Shown: positions 33,703-41,891 of the stretch, piece after piece | Layout of the letters: every line of letters starts with the position of its first letter | Numbering within the stretch: position 1 is the first letter of the stretch | Origin: Paratractidigestivibacter sp003150175 | GTDB lineage: Bacteria; Actinomycetota; Coriobacteriia; Coriobacteriales; Atopobiaceae | Assembly (NCBI RefSeq): GCF_964283195.1 | Contig: NZ_CAXYLH010000004.1 | Strand: one strand, 5' to 3' | DNA length: 64,000 bases | The notes under the pieces: generated by a model | The model's input: only the letters and a program-made list of their open reading frames with translations | Told to the model about the DNA's origin: nothing | Databases searched by the model: none | Made by a program: the position numbers and the translations under genes

Positions 33703-34804
33703 CAATCCCCCTATTTACCTGCGGCTTATTTGAATTCATGGCGACTCGGACAGCATTGCTCACCATCGGCGGCCGGCTCGCTCCGCCCCAGCAGCGGCGT
33801 GCGATGGCGCGCAGGCCGCGCAGGGCCTCTGCCTTTGCCCTCGCTACGCGTTTTGCCACCAGCTGAGCCGCGCGCCGAAGATGCTCCAGTCGTCGCTCGG
33901 CCTCCGATGCACGGCTCGTCGCCACTATCGCGCGCGCCTCGGCGGCCCTTGCCGCCTGCGAGGCCGCCTGCGCCCTCTCGCGGGCCGCCGCGGCCTCGGC
34001 GTCGAGGCGGCCCCTCTCGGCGGCCAGCGCCGCCGTTGCCGCCTCCGCGGCGGCCTGCCGCCGCTCGGCCTCCGACGCTGCCTTGCCGGCCCGCACGGCG
34101 CGCTCGGTGGCGGATCTTTCGATTCTGGCCGCCGACGAGACGACCCGCATCGTCTTTTTCTTAGCTGCCTCGGCCTGCCGGCGAGACGCGACGCACTCGC
34201 GGGTGTACCCCTTCTCTTGCGATTTGCCAAAATCCGGCTCCTCGTACCCCATCGGTGCCGCAACTTCCGCGTACCAGTCCCTTTGCCAACGCCTCATATT
34301 CGTTTTCGTGGGTTTAAAAACTTCTTTGGCAGACAGCCGCCCGTCCTCGGTGATAGGAACGAGCGTAAGGTGCAAATGAGGCGTGGTCTGGTCATAGTGC
34401 CAACGGATGTCGACAACGTTGTCCTCGCCGTACTTTTTGGCAAAAAAGCCCCGCACGCGGCGCACCCATTCCTCGCGTTCCTCCTGAGATCTCTGTGAGT
34501 AGTCGGGCATATTTGCTCGGGCAACGAGATAGCGGACGGCGTCTTTTCTGATCTTCTTCTTCTGCGGGCACTCCGCGATTCTCTCGGCCACCGCCGCCGC
34601 GACCGAACCCTTGACGTTCTCGGTGCCGGCGATTTTGTTGAAAACGACGGCCACGCGCTGCCCCTCGAACTCGTCCGGGATGCCGGGCTTGTGCCAGCGC
34701 TCGCCCTCGGCGAGGCAGCGCGTCTGCTCGGCGTCGTAGCCCTCGATGCCGCCGCCCTCGCCGTCCTTCTTGCCCTTCAGGATATCTGCCGTGCTGTAAG
34801 CCAT
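33641..34804 (-). CDS. MobV-family relaxase (Pre/Mob)
   Basis: A 387-residue mobilisation relaxase. The N-terminal domain holds the Pre/Mob signature with the metal-binding motif HYDQTTPHLHLTLVP (HxDxxxPHxH). A long Ala/Arg/Glu-rich coiled coil fills residues about 205-330. MobV proteins nick oriT and pilot single-stranded DNA into a recipient with help from a co-resident conjugation system. A candidate oriT lies immediately upstream at 34838-34863. AGAGG precedes the ATG. Its 3' end overlaps the acidic-protein gene. Confidence 0.88.
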   Translation of the reverse strand: MAYSTADILKGKKDGEGGGIEGYDAEQTRCLAEGERWHKPGIPDEFEGQRVAVVFNKIAGTENVKGSVAAAVAERIAECPQKKKIRKDAVRYLVARANMPDYSQRSQEEREEWVRRVRGFFAKKYGEDNVVDIRWHYDQTTPHLHLTLVPITEDGRLSAKEVFKPTKTNMRRWQRDWYAEVAAPMGYEEPDFGKSQEKGYTRECVASRRQAEAAKKKTMRVVSSAARIERSATERAVRAGKAASEAERRQAAAEAATAALAAERGRLDAEAAAARERAQAASQAARAAEARAIVATSRASEAERRLEHLRRAAQLVAKRVARAKAEALRGLRAIARRCWGGASRPPMVSNAVRVAMNSNKPQVNRGIDEHETYCANRKRAAVRHCRR

Positions 34805-35286
34805 ATAAAACCTCTAACCAAAGCCTTTTTTAGATTGAAAGGTATATAGCCCGATATACTTTTCTCACGACGCCTCCGGCGTGGTCGAAAAGTTATCGGC
34901 CCTAGCCATCGTCTCCGATGGCTAGGGTTCCAGGCCGGGTGTTCCCGAACGGGACGCCCGGCCTTGCAGCGGCGGCTGGCGCCTCCTTGCCCTCCGCCGC
35001 CGTGGCCGCCGGCTGCGCGCGCCCGGCTGCGCCGCCCGCTTGCGGCTCCGCGCCCGATGCTGGACATTCGCGGCGCCGCTCATGCCCAGCCGGGCGCTGC
35101 GCGGCCCCGGCGGGGCCTTGCCCTCCGCGGCGGTGCGCCGCCATTCGCCACACGGCTCACGTCGGCTCCGCCGCTGCGCGCCGGGCGAGGAAGGGCGCCC
35201 CGCCGGCTTGCCGCCACCACACAAGTGTGGTGGCGGAAGCGCAAAAGAGGGACGGCCTCGTGGCCGCCCCTCTGCGCGTTATATTG
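34805..35286. other. GC-rich gap in the mobile element with oriT candidate and hairpin
   Basis: No gene is supported in these 480 bp. Apparent long frames here are Ala/Pro/Arg-rich and lack start signals. The gap holds the oriT candidate and a perfect hairpin at 34901-34926 (CCTAGCCATCG / CGATGGCTAGG, 4-nt loop) that could be a terminator for rep, part of oriT or a single-strand origin. Confidence 0.5.
34838..34863 (-). other. Candidate MobV oriT
   Basis: An AT-rich inverted repeat (AAAGGTATAT, 6-nt spacer, ATATACTTTT; ten pairs with one G-T) sits 34 bp upstream of the relaxase start. The reverse strand, AAAGTATAT...TATACCTTT, resembles the pMV158-type oriT, whose arms also read AAAGTATA and TATACTTT. 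The pMV158 comparison is from memory. Confidence 0.5.
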
Positions 35287-36843
35287 CTACGCCGCGGAAT
35301 CACCCTCTTCAGTGCGGGCCCCCTCGGGGTCGGCGCCGGCCTCGGCCCAGGTCGCGGGATCCACGCCCTCCGCCCAGGCGGCCGCGGCCGCCCTGGCGGC
35401 CTCGTGGACCGCGGCGCCCTCCGCCCAGGCGGCGGCGCGGTCACGCTGTGTGATGCGCTCCCAGGCGGCGGCGCGGCGCTCGGCCTCGCGGTCGCGGTCA
35501 GGCTGCGCCGCCTGCGGCGCGAGCTCCTCGACCTCGGCCGCGGCGGCGACGAACCCCTTACCTGGCGGGTCTGGGTCAAAGGCCCAGACCTTCGCGCGGC
35601 CCAGCAGCTCGGTCATCGCCTCCACAGGCGCCTCGACGGGCGGTCGGCGAGCGAGGAGCGCCTTGCGCACGCGCCGCGCCCTGCGCGGCTCCATTCCCGC
35701 TAAAATCGCCTCGGCCTCCTCGCCGTGGGCGGCGAGGCGGAACACCAGCCCCGCTGTCGAGGCGTCGTTGTACGCAGCGAGGTCGGATGGGAGAATCTGC
35801 ATGATCGGCCATCGCCGAGCGAGGTCGGCGGGGGAGTCCGCGCCGGCGACGGTGACCTCAACACGGGTCATCGGCCCTGAAAGGCCGGACTCTTTTTGTT
35901 TGTCGTAAATTTTGACCAGTCCGGGAGATGAGCGAACGCCCAGGTATGTCGTGCGCCCAGAGCGGGAGACCAGGTCCGTATATGTGTCGCGGTCGCGGGG
36001 CGAAGCCGGGGCGCCCGAGCTCTCGATGTACGACCAGTTCCTCAGGTCCTTATACGCCTGAACACGCCAGCGCTCCACGGGGTAATCAAACGCCAGGTCG
36101 GCGCGGGACAGCTCGATGCGGCGACAGCACGCGACGATTAATCGGTGAAAATCGCGATAAGCTGGACAGCGAGCGACCTTGTTAGGGTTGTATTCAGCAA
36201 AGCCCTCGAGCTCCTCGACCTTTTTACCGCTGCGGCGGCCGATGCCCACGGTCACCGTAGCCTCTTTACCACGACACTCGCCGAGCATTAACGTCCAGAT
36301 TCGCCGATACTGGCCGGGACCTGGGTTGCCGATCTCGGTAGTCCTGGCTGCGCCTACCTTGGCGGCGGAGGCCATGCTGGCGAGGACGTCGAGCTCGCGG
36401 CCGAGGAGAGGGACGCCCGCCCCCGCCGCAGTCTCTCGGATGCGCAGGGTCAGGCGAACCATGTCGACGGAGCCGGTCCATCCGTCAGTCGTCCACATCG
36501 GCCAGTAATACGGCGGCGCGTCGTATTCCTCCACGTTGTCGACGCCCACTGCAATCGCGCGATCTCGCTTATCGCGGGCCATGGCGGCATCCTCGGCAGC
36601 GTCAACCATCAAAGATGCAACCGAAGTAGTCAGCTTGCGGACATCATCGCAAGTTAACTGAGGTTGCTGCGTGGAAACACTCTCGCAATAAATAGGGCCC
36701 GGAAACGAGGTCGAGGGACATTTTTGGTCGTCCAGAGCCCTATTAGACATGGGCTCTGGACTTCTCCTTGCGGAGTTCTTCCGAATGCGGTGGCCGTCGG
36801 CCGGCGAAGGGAGAAGGAGAGGCGAGCTTTCGTTAACTTGCAT
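35287..36843 (-). CDS. Rep_trans-type replication initiation protein
   Basis: About 518 residues from this start. The core resembles pT181-type initiators and ICEBs1 NicK (Rep_trans): RIELSRADLAFDYP, GRTTYLGVRSSPGLVKIYDKQKES, and the TRVEVTV segment. The C-terminus is Ala-rich with charged repeats. Such proteins nick a double-strand origin through a tyrosine and start rolling-circle replication; in ICEs they also act as transfer relaxases. The start is uncertain: ATGs at 36921 (GGAG at 8 nt), 36843 (GGAG at 9 nt) and 36750 (AAGGAG at 13 nt) are all possible. A nick-site-like hairpin and a 30-bp palindrome lie in this start region. Confidence 0.75.
   Translation of the reverse strand: MQVNESSPLLLPSPADGHRIRKNSARRSPEPMSNRALDDQKCPSTSFPGPIYCESVSTQQPQLTCDDVRKLTTSVASLMVDAAEDAAMARDKRDRAIAVGVDNVEEYDAPPYYWPMWTTDGWTGSVDMVRLTLRIRETAAGAGVPLLGRELDVLASMASAAKVGAARTTEIGNPGPGQYRRIWTLMLGECRGKEATVTVGIGRRSGKKVEELEGFAEYNPNKVARCPAYRDFHRLIVACCRRIELSRADLAFDYPVERWRVQAYKDLRNWSYIESSGAPASPRDRDTYTDLVSRSGRTTYLGVRSSPGLVKIYDKQKESGLSGPMTRVEVTVAGADSPADLARRWPIMQILPSDLAAYNDASTAGLVFRLAAHGEEAEAILAGMEPRRARRVRKALLARRPPVEAPVEAMTELLGRAKVWAFDPDPPGKGFVAAAAEVEELAPQAAQPDRDREAERRAAAWERITQRDRAAAWAEGAAVHEAARAAAAAWAEGVDPATWAEAGADPEGARTEEGDSAA
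36730..36761 (-). other. Candidate double-strand origin / nick-site hairpin
   Basis: A perfect 11-bp inverted repeat, GTCCAGAGCCC / GGGCTCTGGAC, encloses a 10-nt loop that on the minus strand reads ATGTCTAATA. TCTAATAG in a hairpin matches, from memory, the pT181-family nick region, where cleavage falls between T and AATA. The position at the start of a Rep_trans gene is also as in pT181 plasmids. Confidence 0.55.
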
Positions 36844-36866
36844 CAGCGCCGACTCCGCGGTAGTGC

Positions 36867-36896
36867 CTAAAGACGTTGACACGTCAACGTCTTTAG
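36867..36896. repeat. 30-bp perfect palindrome before/within rep 5' end
   Basis: CTAAAGACGTTGAC and its exact reverse complement are separated by 2 nt. It is a strong candidate operator for the rep promoter or a Rep-binding site. If regulatory, it argues for a rep start at 36843 or 36750. Confidence 0.65.
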
Positions 36897-37033
36897 ATTG
36901 ATGGTGGTTCGGGGAAACCATATAATCGACTCCATGGTGCTTGTTGAGGGCATCTGCTTGCCTCGCGCGGGTGTGGAATCGCGCGCGAGGCCGAGGCGAA
37001 GGGGATTGCCGTCTCCTTCGCCTCTTTGTGCGC

Positions 37034-37252
37034 TTAGGCGACTCGCGAATCCTCGGCGTTCTTGCCGAGGAAGTACCTCGCGAGTTCCTTCTGTGAGAAG
37101 TACCAGTGCCCGCCGACCTTCGTCCCGAGGCCGGTCTTGGTGAGCCGGTAGAGGGTGCGGAGCGACACACCGGACCACTCACAGGCCTCTTGCGCCGTCA
37201 ATGGCGCCTCGTAGCGGTAGATGTTCGGTCGAGTCTGCTTCTGGTCGGTCAT
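37034..37252 (-). CDS. Excisionase-like helix-turn-helix protein
   Basis: A 72-residue MerR-like DNA-binding protein of the excisionase group: APLTAQEACEWSGVSLRTLYRLTKTG is the helix-turn-helix, followed by HWYFSQKELARYF. AAAGGAAAG precedes the ATG. Located directly upstream (in transcription terms) of rep and downstream of the integrase, it should direct excision or regulate the element's operon. Confidence 0.85.
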   Translation of the reverse strand: MTDQKQTRPNIYRYEAPLTAQEACEWSGVSLRTLYRLTKTGLGTKVGGHWYFSQKELARYFLGKNAEDSRVA

Positions 37253-37366
37253 TGGCTTTCCTTTCTCGATTAATCGTTCGCTTGCTCTTTAGGATGATCA
37301 ATGTCATGCGGTGTCATGCGGTGCGCGAAATCCCGCGCTCGTTGACTTTGCCTGTCGTACGTGGTA

Positions 37367-38593
37367 TTAAGACGAGCCGTCCTCGCCGGCGAAGATGCTG
37401 TCGACCACGGCCATGGCCCGCTGCTTGGGCTCCTTTAATGCAATCGCGTAAACGTTGAGGGTCATAGAAACGTCGCGGTGCCCGAGGATCGAGGCCAAGC
37501 TCATGACGTCCATCCCATTGGCTAGGCTGATGGTGGCAAATGTATGCCTCAAGTCGTGGAACGTGACCCTCTGGCCCTGCGTGCCCGTCCATTGCATGAC
37601 CGACGAAAGCGCCGTCCATTGTTGCGAAAGCTTATTGGGAGAGCGCCACGTTGCCTTCAACGGGTCGCCTATAACAAAGAGATCGTCTGACCAGCCGCCA
37701 TCGAGCTTGGACAGCGTACTGCGTTGGCTTGCCTTCGCCTCCGTTAGCAGGCCGCGAAGAGAGACCCCCATCGGAATGACCCGCGTGCTGTCGCCACCCG
37801 CGGTGTCCTTCGGGGTGTCGAGGCGAAATCCGCCTTTGACCTTTGTCAGGGCGTGAACGACCCTGATTTCGTCGTTATCAAAGTCAACGTCGCGCCAACG
37901 GAGAGCGCAGATTTCTGCGCGGCGCATTCCGCACAAGAGGGCAACGCGAGCGGCGACCGAGAGGTCGGTTTCACCCATGGCGGTGAGGTAGTCCATGACC
38001 TCGCGGGCTTTCGCCACGGGCAATGCGTTGACAGGCTTCCTCAGTTTCTTTGGAGCCCGCACGAGGCCCAAGGGGTTCTTCTCAAGGTCGCCGGCAGCGA
38101 CAGCGTACTTAATGACCATGGCAAGGCATGCGTGCTTGCCAGCAACGGTCGTAGACGAGAGTCCTCGGTCAAGGAGCGCCTGTTCCCACTCTTCCACATC
38201 GCGGCTCCTCACATCTTGCAGGCGCATGGCGCCAAGAGGGGTGTCCCGCAGTGACGCCGCGGTCGCTAGGTAGCCGTCCATCGTAGAGGACTTGCAGTTA
38301 TGCCGCGACAGGTAGTCGGCCGTATAGTCGTAGACGCTCGCCTCCGACGCACGCCACTTGGCCGCCTCGGCCTCGCGGGCCGCCTCATCCTCGGCCTCAG
38401 CGACGAGCCCCTCGCGCCAGATGCGGAGCGCCGTCATAGCCGACTGGCGGCCAGCGTTGCCTTCTGCCGAGCAAGGTATCTTCGTCAGCTTCGTGCGCCG
38501 CCGCCTCGTGCCGTCCTCGCCGACCTCATCGACGCCGAGACGCCAGTGCCCCTGGTATTTGGCCACGAACCCGGTGGTGTACTTTTTTGCCAT
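37367..38593 (-). CDS. int: Tyrosine integrase
   Basis: A 408-residue tyrosine recombinase. The N-terminal arm-binding region is followed by a SAM-like core-binding domain (about residues 90-180) and a catalytic domain with R in GMRRAEICALRW, H-x-x-R in HDLRHTFAT, H in LGHRDVSMTL and the nucleophile in NVYAIA. GGGGG lies just before the ATG. Adjacent to attR and encoded toward the element interior, it should catalyse integration at and excision from tRNA-Pro. Confidence 0.95.
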   Translation of the reverse strand: MAKKYTTGFVAKYQGHWRLGVDEVGEDGTRRRRTKLTKIPCSAEGNAGRQSAMTALRIWREGLVAEAEDEAAREAEAAKWRASEASVYDYTADYLSRHNCKSSTMDGYLATAASLRDTPLGAMRLQDVRSRDVEEWEQALLDRGLSSTTVAGKHACLAMVIKYAVAAGDLEKNPLGLVRAPKKLRKPVNALPVAKAREVMDYLTAMGETDLSVAARVALLCGMRRAEICALRWRDVDFDNDEIRVVHALTKVKGGFRLDTPKDTAGGDSTRVIPMGVSLRGLLTEAKASQRSTLSKLDGGWSDDLFVIGDPLKATWRSPNKLSQQWTALSSVMQWTGTQGQRVTFHDLRHTFATISLANGMDVMSLASILGHRDVSMTLNVYAIALKEPKQRAMAVVDSIFAGEDGSS

Positions 38594-38770
38594 AGAGCCC
38601 CCTGCACTGTGCCTGCACTGCTATTGCCGGTGCAATTGCACTATGCGCCGATCTTGCCTTCAAGCGTCTTGCGCATGGATGGCAGGGTATGTCACAATAA
38701 GGCCAGTTCAGAGGGTAAATCTACATAATCTTGGCTCTGGTCGACTATCATGTCTTAAACCGTGTTATCT

Positions 38771-38818
38771 GTTCGGGACGCGGGGGTCGCTGGTTCGAAT
38801 CCAGTCAACCCGACCATT
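38771..38818 (+). repeat. attR direct repeat
   Basis: This is the exact 48-bp copy of 32937-32984. It carries only the 3' part of tRNA-Pro, so it is not a functional tRNA. Confidence 0.92.
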
Positions 38819-38881
38819 TAAAGAGAGGGGCCAGGTAGCTTGCTGCCTGGCCTTTTTCGTATTGATGGAAAGAAGGGCGCC

Positions 38882-40279
38882 ATGGCGACTGCGGACAACT
38901 ACCAAGCGACGAACGAGGACTTCAAGCACCTGAACGACGGGCTTCCCGCGGATATGACCCGGTTGATCGCCGCGGGCGCCTTCGACGACGCCTTGCGCCT
39001 GATCGAGGCCGAGCTCGACGCCGGCACGCGTCCCGAGCTCGCGGCGTGCCTGCGCGCCGAGCGCGCCCGCATCCTGCGCACGCGGCGGGACTTCAGCGTC
39101 ACGCGGGAGGGCATCATCGCCGAAATCCAAAAGGAGTGGCCCGAGTTCGGCGCCTCCAAGCTCGATACCCTTATCGACCACGGCCGCATCGACTGGCGCT
39201 ACGTGGATGGCGAGCAGCGCTTCCTCGCGAGCTGCATCGACTCGCTGCGCAACTATCCTGCCGAGGTGCCGGGCCTCGATCGCCCGCCGACCGATCGCGC
39301 CGAGCAGCACGCCGTGATCGACCAGATGCGCGCCCAGGGGTTCGCCGAGCGCCGCATCCGCATGCGCCTTGGCGTGGCCGCTGCCGACGCCGTCGAGGTG
39401 TCCCCACAGAGCAAGGTGCGCGCCTGGCTCCCGCTGCCGGCGGGCCCGCAAGTCGCCGACCTGCGGATTATCGACTCGACGCCGGGTATTTGCGTGGCTC
39501 CCGAGGACGCGCCGCAGCGCACCGCGTATTGGGAGGCCACGGGCGAGCGGGACTTCTTTATGGAGCTTGAGTACACGGTCCGGGCTCCCTACGTCGACCT
39601 TTGGGCCGAAAACCCCGTGCCCGCCGCGGCAGATCCGCGCTTTGACCCCGCGCCCGCGCCGTGCGCCGCAGACCTCGCCGAGGATACGCCGCACGTCGTG
39701 TTCACCCCGTACCTGCGCGCCCTCGCGCAGCGGCTTTTCCGCAATATCCCCGAGGGCGACGCCCTCGGACGTGCCCGCGCCGCCTACAACTGGGTGACGA
39801 ACAACGTCGACTATCGCTTCCAGCCCGCCTACGTGCTTCTTGACTCCATTGCAGATAGCTGCGCAAAGAGCCTGCGCGCGGACTGCGGTGTGTTTGCGCT
39901 CACCTTCATGGCGCTGTGCCGCCTGGGCGGCGTGCCCGCGCGCTGGCAGAGCGGCCTGTACGTGGCGCCCGACCACGTGGGCCCGCATGACTGGGCGATG
40001 TTCTACATCGAGGGCCTCGGCTGGCTGTGGGCCGACTGCTCCTTTGGCTCGTCTGCCCGTCGCGAGGGCAACGAGGCGCGCCGCAGGTTCTACTTCGGCA
40101 ACCTCGGCCCGTGGCGCATGCCGGCCAACAGCGCTTTCTTTGCGCCGCTCACGCCTGCTGTCGACGTTCTGCGCGACGACCCCTTCGACAACCAGACCGG
40201 CGAGATGATCGTCGACGGCGTCGGCCTTTCGCGCTACGAGACGGTCGAGACCCGCGAGGCCACCATCACAGAGCCGTAA
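38882..40279 (+). CDS. Transglutaminase-like domain protein
   Basis: A 465-residue soluble protein. The C-terminal half is a transglutaminase-like (papain-fold) domain: the Cys is in RADCGVFALTFMALCRLGGVPARW, His in HDWAMFYIEG and Asp in LWADCSFG. The N-terminal half is helical and uncharacterised, with a central beta-rich linker (VRAWLPLPAG) seen in other bacterial members. Bacterial proteins of this type are mostly thought to be proteases or amidases. No signal peptide. The ATG at 38882 has AAGG upstream. It is the first chromosomal gene right of the mobile element, so its original promoter region lies at the integration site. Confidence 0.85.
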   Translation: MATADNYQATNEDFKHLNDGLPADMTRLIAAGAFDDALRLIEAELDAGTRPELAACLRAERARILRTRRDFSVTREGIIAEIQKEWPEFGASKLDTLIDHGRIDWRYVDGEQRFLASCIDSLRNYPAEVPGLDRPPTDRAEQHAVIDQMRAQGFAERRIRMRLGVAAADAVEVSPQSKVRAWLPLPAGPQVADLRIIDSTPGICVAPEDAPQRTAYWEATGERDFFMELEYTVRAPYVDLWAENPVPAAADPRFDPAPAPCAADLAEDTPHVVFTPYLRALAQRLFRNIPEGDALGRARAAYNWVTNNVDYRFQPAYVLLDSIADSCAKSLRADCGVFALTFMALCRLGGVPARWQSGLYVAPDHVGPHDWAMFYIEGLGWLWADCSFGSSARREGNEARRRFYFGNLGPWRMPANSAFFAPLTPAVDVLRDDPFDNQTGEMIVDGVGLSRYETVETREATITEP

Positions 40280-40280
40280 C

Positions 40281-40346
40281 CTGCTATTTCAGCCTGGCTG
40301 ATTTGGCAGCGTTTTTTGCCTGGCTGGAATGGCGGGCAAATAGCAG
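40281..40346 (+). terminator. Inverted repeat after the transglutaminase-like gene
   Basis: CTGCTATTT (40281-40289) and AAATAGCAG (40338-40346) are perfect complements enclosing nested partial repeats and a T6 run. It separates the gene from the first LuxR gene. Confidence 0.5.
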
Positions 40347-40395
40347 AGGAAGGAGGGCTGGCAAGCCATGAGCGTAATTAGAAAAAAACGTTCCC

Positions 40396-41784
40396 ATGGC
40401 GGCGCTCGCCTTCTTCTACCTCGCGTTTCTTGGCGTCGAATACCTTTTTGACGAGAAGGTCGCGCTTCTTGCCGGCGCCGGCTCGGTGGCGATGGCCGAG
40501 TCTGTCGTGGTCGGGATCAGCGTGGCTGGCTTTCTCCTGTACCCGCCCGCGCTGAGGTTTTCCGAGCGCCGGATCAAGCCCTTGCTGCTCGTCGCCGGGG
40601 GTCTAGCCGCGGCGTGCTCCGTCGAGATCGGCGTCGCAGAGCAGCCGGTTGCCGTCTACGTTGAGGGCGCCGTCGGGCTTCTGTGCCTCGGCTTTGTTGG
40701 CGCGGCCGCGCACGATGCGGTCGTCCGCGAGCGCGAGGATGCCGGAATAGCAAGTACCGTGGGCGTCGCCTATACAGCGGCGATCCTTCTGCAGGTCGAG
40801 CTTCAGGAGCTGACGGAAGCCGGACTGATGCGCGCGGCGCTGCTCGCGGCGGCGTGCCTCGCCTCGGCCGCCCCTGCTGCGGCCCGCGCCGCAGTCCCGA
40901 AGGCCCTGGAGACCGCGGCCTCCGGCGACGTCCCTGCGACCCGCGCCCTGCCCATCCTTGCGGCCATCGTTGCCCCCATGACGCGCATCTTCTCGACGCT
41001 CAATATCACCCTCACGGGCATGCATGCTGCCGGTCAGGTCGACCTCGGCTCCTGGCCGAGGCTCCTTCTGGCTGCGAGCGCCCTTGCGTCCGGCTTCGCG
41101 CTCGACAGGCTCTCGCGCCGATACGCGCCGGTTGCGATGGCGCTTGTTTCCACGCTGTCGTGCTTCGCGATCTTCTCGGCCGTAAGCGGCGGACCTGCCC
41201 TTATGTGCGCCGCCGTCTTCTACCTGGGGTCGGGTGCGTTCGTGGTCTTCTTTACCTCGGCGTTTATGCTTGCCGGCCGCGCCTCGTCCCCCTCGGGCCT
41301 GTGGCCCTCAGCTGGGCGAGTGGTCAACAACGTGGTCTCGCTCGCCGTCGCGGCGCCCGCACTTGCCCTCGTCACGCGCGCGAATAGCCTTGCGATCTCG
41401 GCGGTCGTGCTTGTGGTCCTGGCCGCCATCTATGCGCCGGTGTTCCTGTGGCTCGAGAAGGGCGCAGAGCCAACGGTTCCCGGCGAGCCGCCGGCACCCG
41501 CCGCAGCGACCCTTGCCGACGCCCCATCTGCCCCCGCGCCCCTCGACCCCGACCAGAGGCTCGCCGCCTTCTCCTCCGCTTTCGGCCTGACCGAGCGCGA
41601 GACCGAGGTTCTGGCCGCGCTGACCACATCCGACTCGAGCATGCAAGATCTCGCCCGACAACTTTTCATGTCCAGAACCGCGCTCTACCGACACATCTCG
41701 TCGATGTGCGGTCGCGTGGGCGTCGACAATCGCCAGGTGCTTCTTCTTTGCTACTTCTCTTGGCGGCCCGAGGACCTGGGCTAA
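40396..41784 (+). CDS. Membrane LuxR-family regulator, cassette copy 1 (5' end frameshifted)
   Basis: A 462-residue regulator with about ten to twelve N-terminal membrane segments (residues 1-360, MFS-like spacing), a Pro/Ala-rich linker, and a C-terminal LuxR-type HTH (FGLTERETEVLAALTTSDSSMQ...SRTALYRHISSMC). It probably senses a small molecule or membrane state and controls neighbouring genes. The paralogue at 57542 starts MASARIINKKNAPMAG; here a good start with AAGGAGG lies at 40368, but a run of seven A (40382-40388) shifts the frame. Six A would give MSVIRKNVPMAAL, matching the paralogue. Translation as listed begins at an internal ATG lacking a good ribosome site. Confidence 0.85.
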   Translation: MAALAFFYLAFLGVEYLFDEKVALLAGAGSVAMAESVVVGISVAGFLLYPPALRFSERRIKPLLLVAGGLAAACSVEIGVAEQPVAVYVEGAVGLLCLGFVGAAAHDAVVREREDAGIASTVGVAYTAAILLQVELQELTEAGLMRAALLAAACLASAAPAAARAAVPKALETAASGDVPATRALPILAAIVAPMTRIFSTLNITLTGMHAAGQVDLGSWPRLLLAASALASGFALDRLSRRYAPVAMALVSTLSCFAIFSAVSGGPALMCAAVFYLGSGAFVVFFTSAFMLAGRASSPSGLWPSAGRVVNNVVSLAVAAPALALVTRANSLAISAVVLVVLAAIYAPVFLWLEKGAEPTVPGEPPAPAAATLADAPSAPAPLDPDQRLAAFSSAFGLTERETEVLAALTTSDSSMQDLARQLFMSRTALYRHISSMCGRVGVDNRQVLLLCYFSWRPEDLG

Positions 41785-41808
41785 ACGAACGCAAACCCCG
41801 CTCGCGAT

Positions 41809-41824
41809 TTTGGGACATCTGTAA
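41809..41824 (+). promoter_or_regulatory. Conserved 16-bp upstream motif, cassette copy 1
   Basis: TTTGGGACATCTGTAA, identical to 59129-59144, ends 67 bp before the gene-2 start; in copy 2 the gap is 68 bp. The flanking sequence is not conserved, which suggests a selected binding site, perhaps for the LuxR regulator. Confidence 0.65.
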
Positions 41825-41891
41825 CCTTTACGTCTGACCTCGCGGTCTGCGACGATGTGGCCATCCGGTACAGCGTCGGTCGGAGGTGCCC

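Larger units (their letters stand above)
32937..38818. mobile_element. Integrative mobilizable element in tRNA-Pro
   Basis: A 5.8-kb island bounded by 48-bp perfect direct repeats derived from tRNA-Pro. Its genes all lie on the minus strand: integrase next to the right end, excisionase-like HTH protein, Rep_trans-type initiator, MobV relaxase and an acidic small protein. No coupling protein or type IV secretion genes are present, so it would rely on a helper conjugation system. The combination of tyrosine integrase, replication initiator and MobV is that of a small IME. No accessory resistance gene is seen. Confidence 0.88.

Noticed and set aside
34918..35703. Plus-strand frame in the mobile element gap
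   Set aside because: Ala/Pro/Arg-rich with no ribosome site, overlapping the rep gene antisense.
35287..37182. Longest possible version of the rep gene
   Set aside because: It would overlap most of the excisionase gene and its extra N-terminus is Ser/Arg/Pro-rich; starts at 36921, 36843 or 36750 are more credible.
38771..38818. Second tRNA-Pro
   Set aside because: Only the 3' part is present; it is the right attachment repeat.
40368..40470. A short peptide gene starting at 40368
   Set aside because: The frame stops early and matches the expected start of the LuxR gene displaced by one base.
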